From Paulinella micropora (Eukaryota > Cercozoa > Imbricatea > Euglyphida > Paulinellidae): 22,500 bases of DNA. Position 1 is the first letter of the stretch, and every line of letters starts with the position of its first letter. Shown in pieces: positions 10,156-17,808 of the stretch. The stretch spans positions 1 to 22,500 of the forward strand of contig WBZZ01003200.1 of NCBI GenBank assembly GCA_019918135.1. The letters are read 5' to 3'. A model generated the notes under the pieces. It worked only from the letters and a program-made list of their open reading frames with translations, was not told the DNA's origin and did no database searches. The position numbers were made by a program, and so were the translations under genes.

Positions 10156-10499
10156 CCCCCTGCGGGTTTTAGCCTAGTGTGCGCACGCGCGGGCTAGCCC
10201 GCCCGCCTGCCCGGCGCGCGGGAGGGGGTACGGAACAAGGGGCGAGGGAGGAGGGGGGGGCGGGCCGGGAGGCGGGCCGCGCGGGAGGGGGGCGGGCCGG
10301 GAGGCGGGCCGGGGGGTGCGGACGGGGAGGGGGGCCGCACCCGCCTCCTCCCCCCCCCCCCCCCCCCCCCCCGGCGCAGCCCGCCGCCCGGGCGGCCGCC
10401 GGGGCAGCTGGCACGGGGACACGCGCACAACACACGTCCCGCCTAACGTACGTGCAACCCCCACGAGAGCCAGAACACCTTTTTCCACTGCGCCCCCTG
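10156..10499. promoter_or_regulatory. Divergent promoter region between LRR and histone genes
   Basis: Both flanking genes start here and run outward. The gap contains a 14-bp perfect palindrome, GCGGGCTAGCCCGC (10189-10202), and two copies of GGCGGGCCGGGAGGCGGGCC (10259-10278 and 10291-10310) that include GC-box-like cores. A C run of about 24 follows at about 10348-10372. No clear TATA box was found. The promoter role is inferred from gene orientation and GC boxes only. Confidence 0.5.
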
Positions 10500-11210
10500 A
10501 TGCCCCGTGACAAGAACGCCCCCCCGGCCTCCCAGGCGGAGCCGACCGACGAACCCGCCGAGGCGCCCTCCTCCGCCGGCAGCCCGCCCGAGCCCGCGCC
10601 AGGCGGAGAGGAACCGGAGGGGCCCGCCCCCGACGACGAAGCAGAAGAGGACCGGCAGGGGCCCGCCCCGGACGTAGCAGAAGAGGACCCAGAGAGGCCC
10701 GCCCCCCGCGGCCGGGAGGCGCCCGCCGCCACGGCGCAGGAGCCGGCCGCGGCCGACGTGGCCAGCGAGGGCAAGAAGGGGGGGCGCAAGAGCAAGGCCA
10801 CGGCCTACAAGAGCAAGCACTGCATAGCCGTGCGGCACCGCAAGAAGAGCCAGGCCCCCGGCCCGCTGCGCCCGTCCGAGGTGAAGCATTTTTTGCGCCG
10901 CAGCGGCATCCGGCGCTGCCAGACGTCGAGCCTGCGCGCCAACGCGACCAAGCTGTTGGATGAAGTAGTGCACGACCTCACCCGGCGCTGCGTCGCGTAC
11001 GCCGACTCGCAGAACCGCAAGAAGATCGTGCTGGCCGACGTCAACCGCTCGTACAACCTAGTCGAGGGCCGTTGCCTGGCCGGCCTCGAAGATGCCTTCG
11101 CCCGCGGCGCGCCGGCGCACCAGAACAAGGGCGGCCGCCCCCCCCGGAAACGCGCCGCCGGCCCCACCGGCGCGGACCGCCCCCCGCGCAAGTCGCAGAA
11201 GACGGCCTGA
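10500..11210 (+). CDS. H4-like viral histone with long acidic/proline-rich N-terminal extension
   Basis: This is a single histone-fold protein of 236 aa, starting at the ATG at 10500. Residues 1-90 are Pro/Ala/Glu/Asp-rich and strongly acidic. Residues 91-117 are a Lys/Arg-rich tail. The histone fold spans about 124-196: alpha-1 around SEVKHFLRRSGIRR, the long alpha-2 with LLDEVVHDLTRRCVAYAD, then KKIVLADVNRSYNLVEGR as loop 2 and alpha-3. Order and motifs follow histone H4, including RHRK just before the fold (as in the H4 basic patch), RRSGIRR for RRGGVKR, and the TxxDV-like LADVN. The C-terminus adds a basic Pro/Arg/Lys tail. Large DNA viruses (marseilleviruses, medusavirus, mirusviruses) encode histones thought to package viral DNA. 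Pairing with an H3-like partner is expected, but none is in the window. The long acidic extension is unusual. Confidence 0.85.
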   Translation: MPRDKNAPPASQAEPTDEPAEAPSSAGSPPEPAPGGEEPEGPAPDDEAEEDRQGPAPDVAEEDPERPAPRGREAPAATAQEPAAADVASEGKKGGRKSKATAYKSKHCIAVRHRKKSQAPGPLRPSEVKHFLRRSGIRRCQTSSLRANATKLLDEVVHDLTRRCVAYADSQNRKKIVLADVNRSYNLVEGRCLAGLEDAFARGAPAHQNKGGRPPRKRAAGPTGADRPPRKSQKTA

Positions 11211-11260
11211 GGGGGAGCCCACGTTTCTGCCTTTTCCTGTCTCAGTGCCGGCACCCGTAC

Positions 11261-11270
11261 TTTAATTAAA
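11261..11270. terminator. Palindromic poly(A) signal shared by two convergent genes
   Basis: TTTAATTAAA contains ATTAAA on both strands. It lies about 50 bases after the histone stop on the plus strand, and about 25 bases beyond the stop of the four-TM gene on the minus strand. Confidence 0.6.
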
Positions 11271-11293
11271 ACTGCCGAACAAAAACTTAGATA

Positions 11294-12360
11294 TCACTTG
11301 TATGGTCGGGGTCGCGCTTCCATCTCTTGACTGTCAGTCTCTCGACCGCGCAACAGGCTAGTCGTGACGGTGGTTTCCTGGGGGATATCCGAGACGACTG
11401 GGTAGGACACGCGGATCGTCATGGTCAAGAACGGCAGAGTGGCCCACTGGGCTACCACTAGCGCGTTCGCCACGATGGACAAGCCGATCCCCCAGATCCA
11501 GCTGAGCAGGCGCATGGTCTCGCACGCCGCCGCTGTATCGACCGCTTGCAGGACGCACTGGCTGCAGATGGCCGTGCCGTTGCCATCCCGGAGGCTCACG
11601 TTCCACTTCTGCTCCTCGTCCACCCCGAGTAGCTTGGGACTCTCGTACTGGACGCGGATGATGAAGGCAAAGGCGATGATCTGCAGCAAAGTAGCGAATA
11701 AGAAGGAGGTTGACATGAACCACAGCCTCGCACTCCGATCGCGGGTGTCTGCTAGTACCGACACCTTGGTCTGCACTCGCGCGACGGCCGGCCGCATTAA
11801 CTTCCAGCTACCTGTGCTGGGGGAGGCTTCCGGCTTTTGGTACTGCTCCGCTGCGCCCTGGGCAACCCCGCGTTCGAACGAGAGTGACAGGAGAGAGGCA
11901 AGCACTAGCACTGCCAGCAAGGACATCACCACCCCGTTCATCGCCGAGACGGTTTGGTAGACTTTGGTCGTCTGGCCGCCGCTCTCGTCAAACATGTGCA
12001 CAATGTCCACCACGAGAGTGGCTACGGATAAGGGGCCGAGCAGCACGAGGGCGATGAAGGGCGACCACCACCGCAGCGTGGTATCTAGTGCACCAGAACC
12101 CAGGCAGTCAGTACAGAGCTGGGCCTGGGAGTCAGGCACAGAGGCTCGGTGGGAGCTGCGCCGCGGCACCGAGGGAGCGGCAGTCCGGCCTGCTGACGAC
12201 GGCACCTCCCGCAGATCCGCTCTGGGGGGCCAGACCGGCTCTGTATGGCGGTCTGGCTTGCTGCCGGCGCCAGCCGCAGCTCCACTTTGGGACGCTCGGC
12301 CCAGTGCGGTCCCGTGTCGCCCGTGTACATATACTGTCTGTTCGCTACGTTGGGCTGCAT
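11294..12360 (-). CDS. Four-TM membrane protein (one frame break)
   Basis: The best start is the minus-strand ATG at 12360, which opens a natural-looking N-terminus. That frame must switch at the G6 run 12224-12229 to reach the long downstream frame ending in TGA at 11294. The C-terminal 250 residues are clearly membrane-embedded. There are four hydrophobic helices, beginning near WWSPFIALVLLG, SAMNGVVMSLLAV, WFMSTSFLFATLL and WIWGIGLSIVANA, with a Cys-containing loop (ICSQCVLQ) between the third and fourth and a polar, charged tail. A loop NGT is a possible N-glycosylation site. I recognise no family. A role in the virion envelope or host membranes is only inferred. The frame upstream of 12360 is GC-rich shadow sequence. 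Confidence 0.65.
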
Positions 12361-12648
12361 GGACGAAGGGGGTGCAGAAGCAGGCCCCACAGAATCTTTG
12401 GTTTACTTTACACTGCACTGTACCGGGGCCAGCCAGGGAGTGGCCATCGCCGGAAGAAGGGGATGGGAGTAGAGGGGAAGGGGGGGGGGGGGGGAGGAGC
12501 AGAGAGGAGAGAAGAGAGGGGAGGGAGCTCGCGCCCCTTCCCCCAGAGGAAGGGGGTCGGGGAGGTGCGGGGGGCTGCCCCCTGCCCCCCCCCCCCCCCC
12601 CCCCCCCCCGCCCGGCCGGCCGGCCACCCCCGGGGCGGAGAGAGGGGG
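12361..12648. other. Intergenic G/C-homopolymer region
   Basis: This lies between the start of the four-TM gene and the end of the capping-enzyme region. It contains a G run (about 12480-12494), a GAGAGGA-type purine stretch, and a very long C run (about 12584-12609) flanked by CCGGCCGG. No coding signal stands out on either strand. It is the probable promoter side of the four-TM gene. Confidence 0.5.
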
Positions 12649-12886
12649 TCAGGCGGTCCGTTCGCCGCCGTGCCGGTGCCGCTTGGCGGGGGGGAGGGCG
12701 CCGCCGGGCGGGGCGGCCGCGCCCGAGCCCAAGTCGAGGGCCAGCAGAGAGTCCAGGGTCGCGCCACGACGCGACCGCGCGCAGGGCCTGCAGCACGGTG
12801 GTGTGGAAGTTGGCCTCCTTCTTGGCCCGCATGTGCAGGGGGCGGGGGTGCCAGCCGGCGGGGCCGGCCGTCAGCGCTACCTATCA
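12649..12886 (-). pseudogene. Possible cap-methyltransferase remnant downstream of the guanylyltransferase
   Basis: Past the two consecutive stops (TGA then TAG) that close the guanylyltransferase frame, the same frame carries coding-like sequence with GWHPRPL, RAKKEANFHTTVL and a following hydrophobic helix. After a shift near 12745-12780, another frame gives LLALDLGSG, which looks like motif I (SAM-binding loop) of a cap guanine-N7 methyltransferase, and ends with TGA at 12649-12651. In multidomain viral capping enzymes the methyltransferase does follow the guanylyltransferase, so position supports the idea. Only one motif is visible and the rest of the domain is missing, so this is a weak call. 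Confidence 0.35.
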
Positions 12887-14380
12887 CACCGAGCCCGGCA
12901 CGGGCCTGAGCTGCTGCAGCTCCTCGTGCGTGTAGCAGGCGGCCAAGGCCGGCGCGGCAAAGGCCTGCGTGCCCCCGGCGGCCGGGGGGAGCACTGGGCC
13001 CTCGAGCCCCACCGCGTGGTCCTGCCACGGCAGCGCGTACGCCAGGCCGACGACGGAGCCCGCCTCCTGCACGTCGGTGCCACAGACGCGGAAGCACAGG
13101 TGGCGGGGCGTAAGGTTGGCCCCCGCGCCCGCCTCCTTGTAGCGCAGCAGTTCTTCGAGCGCCTGGGGCAGGGAGCACACGGACGGCAGGCCCGACGGCA
13201 GGCCCTGGCCGGCGCCCCGGCCGGGCTCTCGCACCCAGTCCACCGGCCAGGCCCGGCTGTCTGCCGTGTGCTGGTCGCCCGGCATAGCCTCGAAGATGAG
13301 CCGGACCACGCGCCAGACCCCGTCCTTCTGCCGGTAGTGGCAGCAGGCCCAGACCCCAGGCAGTGCCCTGGCCTGCCGGTGGACGAGGCAGAGCTCGTGG
13401 TGCGGCGCGTAGAAGGTGGCCTCCGGCCCGGGGTGGGCCGGGGGCGGCCCGCGCAGCAGCCACGCCCCCCAGTAGTCCTCCACCGCGCGCCTGGCCCCCT
13501 GCCCAATGAGGGCCCAGTCGAACGCCACCTCGCTGTGCAGCGCCGGCCGCCCCGGGCGCAGCGCCGGGCAGCGCAGCCCCCAGCAGACCCAGTAGCCCCG
13601 CTCGGTGCGCGCCGCGCGCAGCACCTCGAGGTCCAGCGTGGGCTGCTCGAACTTCCACTTGCGGAGCGCGCGCTGGCCGCCGCCGCGGTACGGAGCGTCG
13701 CCGCGCGCAAACACCAGCCCGTCCACCGGGACACGGCACCCGTCGAGGTCCTGGTCCCCGCCGCCGGGCTCGACGAAGCCCCAGCCCCGGGCGTCGTCGG
13801 GGCGCTCCAGCCTCGGCAGCAGGTCCCGCTGCAGGTCGCGCAGGGGCACGAAGGTCTTGGTGGCCAGGCACGGCCAGTCCTCCCGCCGCGGGCGCGCCCC
13901 GTCACTAGCGTGGGCCCGGAGCAGCACGTCGCGCAGCCACAGGCGCTGCCCGAACGGGAGCGACATGTACGAGCGCCGGCCGCAGGCCAGCAGGTCACAC
14001 ACGCGGTAGAGAATGGTCCCGGGGGCTACCTCGACCCGTTCGGTGTCGAGCAGCCACAAGTCGCGGGGCCCGGGGCCCGCCGGGCCGCCCGCCAGGAACG
14101 ACACTTCGGGGCACAGGTCCGTGACCCACGGCTTGCCGCGCAGGATGGCAAAGGGCTTGTCGTACAGGACCAGGAGCAGGGCGCGCACCCCGTCGTCCTT
14201 GGGCGTGACCAGCCAGCTCGAGCTCGTGCGGCAGAGCCCCTCCAGCTCCTACAGGCACAGGTCCCTGGGCATGGCAAACGCCGTGTACGACCTCCCGGAC
14301 GACGCCTCGGCGCCCCGCGACTGCACCTCTCTCAACGTCTGCCACACCAGGGCCTCGGGCGCCCCGCACGTGACCGACAT
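12884..14380 (-). pseudogene. mRNA capping enzyme, guanylyltransferase domain, with in-frame amber codon
   Basis: This enzyme transfers GMP from GTP to the 5' end of viral mRNA through a lysine-GMP intermediate. Numbered from the ATG at 14380 (498 codons), the nucleotidyltransferase motifs are in order: motif I KDDG with nucleophile Lys61 and Arg66 after it; motif III LLDTE (110-114); motif IIIa ILYRVCDLL (123-131); motif IV DGLVF (220-224); and motif V KWKF (241-244) followed by a TLDL strand. An OB-like C-terminal region follows. Codon 44 is TAG (14251-14249), upstream of the catalytic lysine and with no in-frame ATG before that lysine, so the catalytic domain is not translatable as printed without readthrough. 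The frame closes with TGA at 12884. No RNA triphosphatase domain is recognised, although the gene at 14616-15116 lies just upstream on the same strand. Confidence 0.8.
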
Positions 14381-14615
14381 GCTAGCGGGGGGTGGGGCTT
14401 TGTGAGCCGCGGTCCTCCCCCGGGCCCGTCGGCGCCTGCTCCCTTTCTCCCTCCGCCCCCCTCGCTCCTCGCCGGGCCCCCGCCCCCTCGCTCCTGGCCG
14501 GGCCCCCGCCAGCGCCCGGGCCCCCGTCTGGGCCCGGGGGAGCGGCCAGCCCCCCCCCCCCCCCGGGGAAGGGGAGGACGGCCCCCCTTTCCCCCCTCCC
14601 CCCGGCCCCCGGGGC
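14381..14615. other. Intergenic C-rich gap upstream of the capping gene
   Basis: This is C-rich on the plus strand. It has near-repeats of CTCGCTCCT-x-GCCGGGCCC around 14460-14505 and a C run at about 14551-14564. No coding signal stands out. It is the likely promoter side of the capping gene. Confidence 0.45.
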
Positions 14616-15116
14616 TTAGAGGCCGGGAGCGCTCGCCCCCTGGCCGGCGGCCGTCGTCTCCGAGCCCAACCGGCGTGGAAAGCAGGCTCTGGCGCTCAGG
14701 CCCCGCTGCGCCTCGAAGCCTCCCCCCTCTGCCCACAACTCCGCCGGCGCCAGTGACAGGAGATGCTCGTACACTACCGTCCCGTCGGTGCCAAAGACCA
14801 GCCTGCCGGTCGTGACATACTGCCAGCGCGGGGCACCCTCCGCGGAGGCCGGGACGAGCCGCACGGCCTCGACCGGCCTGGCCCACACGGGCAGCGCAAA
14901 CAGTAGCCCGGGCCCGGCGCGCAGGCCGCGGACCTCCACGTCGATGCAGGCCCCGAGCACGTTCACCGCGGCACGGTAACCGTCCGCCAGGTCCACCCCT
15001 TGGCCCCGCAGCTCCTCGGCCGGCACCTGGTAAGCCCGGTGGAAGGTGAGTTCGCGCACCAGGCGGACCAGCACATCGGTCGTAGCGCTTAGCCTGTCCA
15101 GCTCGGCGCGCAGCTA
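14616..15116 (-). pseudogene. Unknown protein upstream of the capping enzyme, no start codon visible
   Basis: A GC3-biased minus-strand frame runs to a TAA at 14616. The coding-like part extends upstream to 15113, where an in-frame TAG (15116-15114) interrupts it. Upstream of the TAG, an acidic run (GDDAETP) in the same frame suggests that coding once continued, but no in-frame ATG follows. The readable part is about 165 residues of mixed alpha/beta composition, with an N-terminal helix (LRAELDRL) and later strands (CIDVEVRGL, WQYVTTGRLVFGTDG). It lies on the same strand and just upstream of the guanylyltransferase, the place where an RNA triphosphatase domain sits in multidomain capping enzymes. 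I see no decisive triphosphatase motif, so I name no function. Confidence 0.45.
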
Positions 15117-15590
15117 GGGGGTTTCGGCGTCGTCGCCCGGCCGCTCCGCGCGCCCGCGCGGGCGCCCGGGGGGCCCGTGGGGGCCCGGGGGGGGGGGGGG
15201 GAGGGAGCGGGGCGGAGCCACGGCCGGGGGGGGGGGGGCGGTTGCCAGTGGCTCCGCCCCGCTCCCTCCCCACGCCGCAGCCCCCCTCCCTGACCCCGGC
15301 AGTGGTCGATGGCTCCGCCCCGCCCGCGACCCCCGACGCCCCCCCGCCCCCCCCGGCCGTGGTCGGTGGCTCCGCCCCCGCTCCCCCTCCCCTGCCCGCG
15401 ACCCCCGACGCCCCCCCTCCCCCCCCCCCCCCCCCCCCCCCGGCCGTGGTCGGTGGCTCCGCCCCCGCTCCCCCCTCCCCCTCCCCTGCCCGCGACCCCC
15501 GACGCGTCCCCCCGGCGCGGGCCCGGCGCGGGCCCGGCGGCTACCGGCCCCCCCCCCCCCCAGAAACCTCGCGTGCCAGGGCCACCGCCC
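15117..15590. promoter_or_regulatory. Divergent control region with hairpin and GC-box repeats
   Basis: This region lies between the minus-strand gene ending at 15116 and the kinase start. It has long G runs (about 15187-15200, 15226-15238), long C runs (about 15420-15440, 15549-15560), a perfect 24-bp inverted repeat, and repeated blocks of GTGGCTCCGCCCC with CCCGCGACCCCCGACGC units (15290-15510). The blocks carry CCGCCCC GC-box cores. A plus-strand frame is open through it in phase with the kinase, but its product is pure Pro/Ala low complexity, so I treat the region as non-coding. It could be a bidirectional promoter or a replication origin. Confidence 0.5.
15198..15271. repeat. Perfect 24-bp inverted repeat (hairpin)
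   Basis: The left arm 15198-15221 and right arm 15248-15271 are exact reverse complements containing GGAGCGGGGCGGAGCCAC. They are separated by a 26-base loop that is mostly guanine. GC-box cores lie inside both arms. Confidence 0.9.
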
Positions 15591-16850
15591 ATGCTCGGCA
15601 CACCGAGCGCTACGCCGGCCCGCGGGCCGGCCCCCGGCGAGGCCCCGCTAGTGTACCTGGGCCCCGCCGCTACCCAGGCCGCCCTGCGGGCTCTGCACGG
15701 CCTGCCCGTGCTAGGCCAAGGCACGTACGGAGTCGTGTTCAGGCAGGGCCAGGGTTGTGCGGTGAAGCTGACCAGCGACTGCCAGCGCCTAGAGGAAGCG
15801 GGGTACCGGCGGCTGCATCGTCTGGGGGCCGGCCCCGCCCTGTACCAGCTCCAGGTCCTGGCCTGCGACGCCGCGCTGTCTTGGTCTAGGCTGCCGGACT
15901 CGGCCGGTGGCCCGGTGGCCCAGACGGTCAGGCTGCTGTTGGAGGCTAGGGGCTGCGACTGCCCGGCGGACCTGCCCGCCACCGTGGCCGCCGGTCACTG
16001 CTTGGTGCTGATTCACCTCGAGGAGTTCGACTGCGATCTCACGCGGTGGGGGTGCCCGCCGCGGGCCGAGACGTTTGCCACCGCCGTGCTGCAGCCGGTG
16101 GCCGGCCTGTTGCAGCGCCTGGTCCTCGGGGCCGGGCTGTTTCCGTTCGACCAGAAGCCCGCCAACGTGCTCCTGCGGCTGGGCCAGGCGGGGGACGAGT
16201 CGCCCGTGCAGCGCGTCGTGTTCACGGACCTGGACGATTCTACTCTCTGCACCCTCCCGTCGCCGCGGCAGCAGACGTGCGACGCGGCGCTGCTGTACTT
16301 CTTGTGCACTTGCCCGGGCAGCCTCCCGCAGGCCCTGTGGCGCCTGCCCGGGTGGCGCGGCCAGGCGGGCACACCGCGCTTCTGCGCGGCCTGGGACGTG
16401 CTGCTCCACGAGGTGCTGCCGAGGGGCGGGTTTGAGTTCTGGACCATCTACGCCGTGGAGGCCCTGGACTGTGGCTGGGAGGCCTACCTCGACCTGCTGG
16501 GGCGGCACGTGAAGTCCAGCCGGCTCGCCAGCCACCGCCTCGTCAGCCGCCGGTGGTTGCAGGCGTTTCTGTACCGCCAGGGGCTGCGCCGCCACCGGCT
16601 GCGGGGCCAGCACTTCTGGGAGCCCCTGGCATGCCGGAGCGCGAGCGAGGCGCTGGCCCGGCACGGCAGCCTGGAGGTCCTGCTCTTTTGTGCCAGGCGC
16701 CTCCTGGAACTGGATTCGGACGACTGCTGCTTGGGGGTCCAGACCCTGGCTAGCGTCGGTTGCGGGGGCTGGGCACGCCTGGCGGCGGGGTTGGTCGGCC
16801 CGCTCGCCCGGGCCAGGTTCGGGGCCAGGGCCTCGCCCGCGGGCCCCTGA
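15591..16850 (+). CDS. Divergent viral protein kinase
   Basis: This protein of 419 aa starts at the ATG at 15591. The Ser/Thr-kinase fold can be followed by motif: glycine loop GQGTYG (42-47), ATP-anchoring Lys59 in CAVKL, candidate alpha-C Glu68/69, catalytic loop FDQKPANVLL with Asp187, Lys189 and Asn192, and a metal-binding DLD (213-215) in place of DFG. The HRD His-Arg is replaced by Pro-Phe before the catalytic Asp. All catalytic residues are therefore present in a divergent setting, and activity is plausible. About 200 C-terminal residues form the C-lobe plus a helical extension without a match. Similar divergent kinases with D-x-K-P-x-N loops are common in large DNA viruses. Substrates are unknown. 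The frame is intact and stops with TGA. Upstream in-frame codons are low complexity and excluded. Confidence 0.8.
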   Translation: MLGTPSATPARGPAPGEAPLVYLGPAATQAALRALHGLPVLGQGTYGVVFRQGQGCAVKLTSDCQRLEEAGYRRLHRLGAGPALYQLQVLACDAALSWSRLPDSAGGPVAQTVRLLLEARGCDCPADLPATVAAGHCLVLIHLEEFDCDLTRWGCPPRAETFATAVLQPVAGLLQRLVLGAGLFPFDQKPANVLLRLGQAGDESPVQRVVFTDLDDSTLCTLPSPRQQTCDAALLYFLCTCPGSLPQALWRLPGWRGQAGTPRFCAAWDVLLHEVLPRGGFEFWTIYAVEALDCGWEAYLDLLGRHVKSSRLASHRLVSRRWLQAFLYRQGLRRHRLRGQHFWEPLACRSASEALARHGSLEVLLFCARRLLELDSDDCCLGVQTLASVGCGGWARLAAGLVGPLARARFGARASPAGP

Positions 16851-17113
16851 GCCACGCCCCCGCGCCGCTCCCTCCCCGCGCAGGCGCAGCGCCGGGTGGC
16901 TCCCCCCCCCCCCCCCCTGACACCTGCTCCCTCTCCCCCCCCCCCCCCCACCCGCTCGTGTCGTCTCTCGTGTTCGTTTTTTTGACCGCTGTTCTTCCCT
17001 CCCCCTCCCCCCGCCACTGCTGCTCCCGTCCGAACCCCCTCCCCGCGGGGGCCCACGAGTGGGGAGGAAGAGGAGGAGGGGGGTCTTTACTATCACTCTG
17101 ACCTGCCTGTGGT
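16851..17113. other. Intergenic C-rich gap
   Basis: This gap separates the kinase stop from the next ATG. It has two C runs (about 16903-16917 and 16938-16949), a short AT-richer patch (CGTTTTTTTGACC near 16975) and a purine-rich block just upstream of 17100. No gene was seen. Confidence 0.5.
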
Positions 17114-17808
17114 ATGTACGTCAGCTTCTGGCCCAGCCAGGCGGCGGGGCTCCTAGCGGGCAGCTTGCTGGCGTTGCTGTGCCGTGGCCCCCGGCCGGGT
17201 GGCGCGGCGCCATCCTGTTGCTGCTGACAGGCTCGGCCTGGGTCCGCACGTTGGCGCTGGAGGAGGTGCGAGAGTGCCCGGGGGTGCCCTGGGCGCTCGA
17301 ACCCCGCTGGACATGGGCGCTGGACTGCCTAGGCTGGGGGTGCCTCACGGTGGGGAGCAGTGGCGGCGCGGCGCTCGGCTGGCTGCTGGCCGGCACGGGA
17401 GTCCTGTGCCTGCCCCTGCTAGACGGAGCCCCCCCCGCCGCCACCCCCGCCCTGCTGGGGACACTGACGGCCCTGCTGGCCGGGTTGCTCTACTCGCAGC
17501 GCCTGGCGCACGGCCGCGCGCCCGCCCTCTGCTGGTGGGCGGGCTGGACCCTGTGGTGGTGTGCTTACTATACCGCTGGGCGGGGCCGGGTCGCCTGGGG
17601 CCTGGCCTCGGCGGGCCTGCAGGGGTGGTGCCTGGCCGCCCTGCTAGCCGCGGCCCGGCCCGTCGGGCGGCCCCTGCCGCCCGTCTATGTCGCGGCCCGC
17701 GACGTGGCCCCGGCGCCGGAGGCCGGCGGGCGGGAGGAGGCGGGCACGGGCTACAAGGATGACGTGGCCCCCGTGATAGGCCTCCAGCGCATCACAAGCT
17801 ACCTGTAG
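17114..17808 (+). CDS. Polytopic (about 7-TM) membrane protein with one frame break
   Basis: An ATG at 17114 opens a frame that begins MYVSFWPSQAAGLLAG and runs into a first hydrophobic helix. After the C5 run at 17188-17192 the coding potential moves to the frame ending with TAG at 17806-17808, which carries about six more helices. These include WRGAILLLLTGSAW, WALDCLGWGCLTV, GWLLAGTGVLCLPLL, LLGTLTALLAGLL, CWWAGWTLWWCAYY and a last one with ASAGLQGWCLAALL. The C-terminal 45 residues are soluble and polar. The Trp/Arg pattern RWTWALD in the third helix faintly recalls microbial rhodopsins, but the last helix has Gln where a retinal-binding Lys would be, so I do not call it a rhodopsin. The function is unknown. 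The frame break may be a homopolymer error. Confidence 0.6.

Noticed and set aside
10179..10499. In-frame N-terminal extension of the histone ORF
   Set aside because: It has no ATG (it opens at GTG) and encodes only Pro/Gly/Arg low complexity from a GC-box and poly-C region.
12683..14815. Plus-strand ORF of 710 codons opposite the capping enzyme
   Set aside because: It is antisense to a minus-strand gene with all guanylyltransferase motifs. Its product is Arg/Pro/Gly-rich with no domain. High GC removes stop codons from antisense frames.
15309..15590. In-frame extension of the kinase ORF
   Set aside because: The product is Pro/Ala/Arg low complexity from tandem GC-box repeats. The ATG at 15591 precedes the recognisable domain.
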